The notes under the pieces are model-generated. The model was not told where the DNA came from. It was given only the letters and a program-made list of their open reading frames with translations, and did not search any database. This document shows positions 5,414 to 6,173 of a DNA stretch of 6,173 nucleotides, in pieces. How positions within the stretch are numbered: the first letter of the stretch is position 1; every line of letters begins with the position of its first letter. Both the position numbers and the translations under genes were made by a program. The stretch covers positions 1 through 6,173 of the forward strand of contig JALOOY010000105.1 of NCBI GenBank assembly GCA_025454185.1. Reading direction: 5' to 3'. The stretch comes from Thermodesulfobacteriota bacterium. Lineage in GTDB: Bacteria > Desulfobacterota > RBG-13-43-22.

Positions 5414-6173
5414 ATGAACACCCCTCAAACCGCGGCCATCGAAGCCCCCAGCCGATTCCGGGAATTTCAACACACCTGGCCGGTGCGCGCCCTGATCAAA
5501 GGCTTTGTCCGGGCCTCGGGTTTTCTCCCGGTCTGGTTCATGCGCTTCTTCGCCCTGGCCTTTGTCCTGCCGCTGGCCATTCCCCTGACCCGGTCCAACT
5601 TCCGGCAGGTCTGTGCCAATCTCCGCCGCCTCCATCCCCAAAGCCCGCGACGGCAGCAGGTCCTGGAAGCCTGTTCGGTCTACAAACATTACGCCTTCTA
5701 TCTTATCGATTTGATGTATCTGAGCCACGGACCCGAGCGGGCCGCAGAGTATACCGTCACCGTTACCGGCAGTGAAAACCTGTATCGGGCCCTCGAAGGG
5801 GGCCAGGGCGTCCTGCTGCTGACCTCCCACCTGGGCAACTGGGAGATGGGCGGCAGGGCCCTGGCCGGGATCGGCAAAAAAATCCACGTGGTTTACTCTC
5901 CCGACAGCTCCGACCTTTTTGAACAACGACGGTCGCTGATGCGCGGGGAAGAGCAGGTCATTGGCCTGGGTCTGAGGGCCGGGGGACTGGCCTCCCTTTC
6001 CCTGTATCGGCTCTTGACCGGAGGAGAATTGGTGGCCCTCCAGGGCGATCGGCTCCTCTTCGATCGGGGGCTTCCGGTTTCCTTTTTCGGCTCCCCGGCC
6101 CGTTTCCCGCAAGGTCCGATCAGGCTGGCCCAACTGGCCGGCAGCCCGGTGGTCCCCATATTCATCCCCATGA
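5414..6173 (+). CDS. LpxL/HtrB-type lipid acyltransferase (3' end outside window)
   Basis: 253 residues are visible and the frame is open to the window edge; the family is usually about 290-320 residues, so perhaps 40-60 are missing. Members move an acyl chain, normally from acyl-ACP, to lipid A precursors (late Raetz pathway) or related envelope lipids at the inner membrane. Evidence: one N-terminal hydrophobic segment (about 37-58), the catalytic HxxxxE motif HLGNWE (139-144) preceded by GVLLLTS, ALQGDR (208-213), PVSFFGSPARFPQGPIRLA (221-239) and SPVVPIFI (244-251). The ATG has no ribosome binding site: the preceding 13 bases are mostly T. Upstream in the same frame there is a TAA at 5360-5362 and no other ATG, GTG or TTG, so this start is the best available. 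Whether it acts on lipid A or another lipid cannot be told from this fragment. Confidence 0.9.
   Translation, partial: MNTPQTAAIEAPSRFREFQHTWPVRALIKGFVRASGFLPVWFMRFFALAFVLPLAIPLTRSNFRQVCANLRRLHPQSPRRQQVLEACSVYKHYAFYLIDLMYLSHGPERAAEYTVTVTGSENLYRALEGGQGVLLLTSHLGNWEMGGRALAGIGKKIHVVYSPDSSDLFEQRRSLMRGEEQVIGLGLRAGGLASLSLYRLLTGGELVALQGDRLLFDRGLPVSFFGSPARFPQGPIRLAQLAGSPVVPIFIPM

Noticed and set aside
5408..6133. 241-residue minus-strand open frame at the right end
   Set aside because: It is the complement of the acyltransferase, whose HxxxxE and downstream motifs are clear on the + strand.

Overview
The window reads as ordinary chromosomal DNA of a Gram-negative bacterium. GC is high in the genes, ribosome binding sites are of the AGGAG type, there is a lipid-A-type acyltransferase, a Mo/W formate dehydrogenase maturation factor, and several c-di-GMP/HDOD signalling proteins. 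An anaerobic or facultative member of the Desulfobacterota (former Deltaproteobacteria) would fit. That placement is inferred from gene content and style; nothing here proves it.

Layout, left to right. Positions 1-71 hold a strong rho-independent terminator for an unseen + strand gene. A near-consensus sigma70 promoter (69-96) sits directly against it and drives fdhD (138-938), the sulfurtransferase that activates formate dehydrogenase. The gap 939-1126 holds short GTTCGGC repeats, an inverted repeat that also matches the sigma54 -24/-12 consensus, and a possible hairpin over the next ribosome binding site. Two paralogous HDOD-domain genes follow (1127-2398 and 2426-3484), almost certainly one transcription unit produced by tandem duplication. 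After an AT-rich gap (3485-3622) with promoter-like sequence comes a PAS-GAF-GGDEF diguanylate cyclase (3623-5176) with an intact active site and I-site. The gap 5177-5413 holds a decayed copy of a dispersed intergenic repeat, apparently read through as the C-terminal half of a 52-codon minus-strand ORF, plus an extended -10 promoter. The window ends inside an LpxL/HtrB-type acyltransferase (5414 to the edge).

Functionally, the middle of the window is a signalling block: two HDOD proteins beside a soluble, sensor-linked diguanylate cyclase. A shared c-di-GMP or stress/motility role is plausible from proximity only. fdhD and the acyltransferase look like independent flanking housekeeping genes. 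I see no CRISPR array, tRNA, rRNA, insertion sequence, phage gene or defence system. I found no convincing undescribed system; the most useful leads are the HDOD pair, the sigma54-like element before it, and the repeat-derived small ORF.
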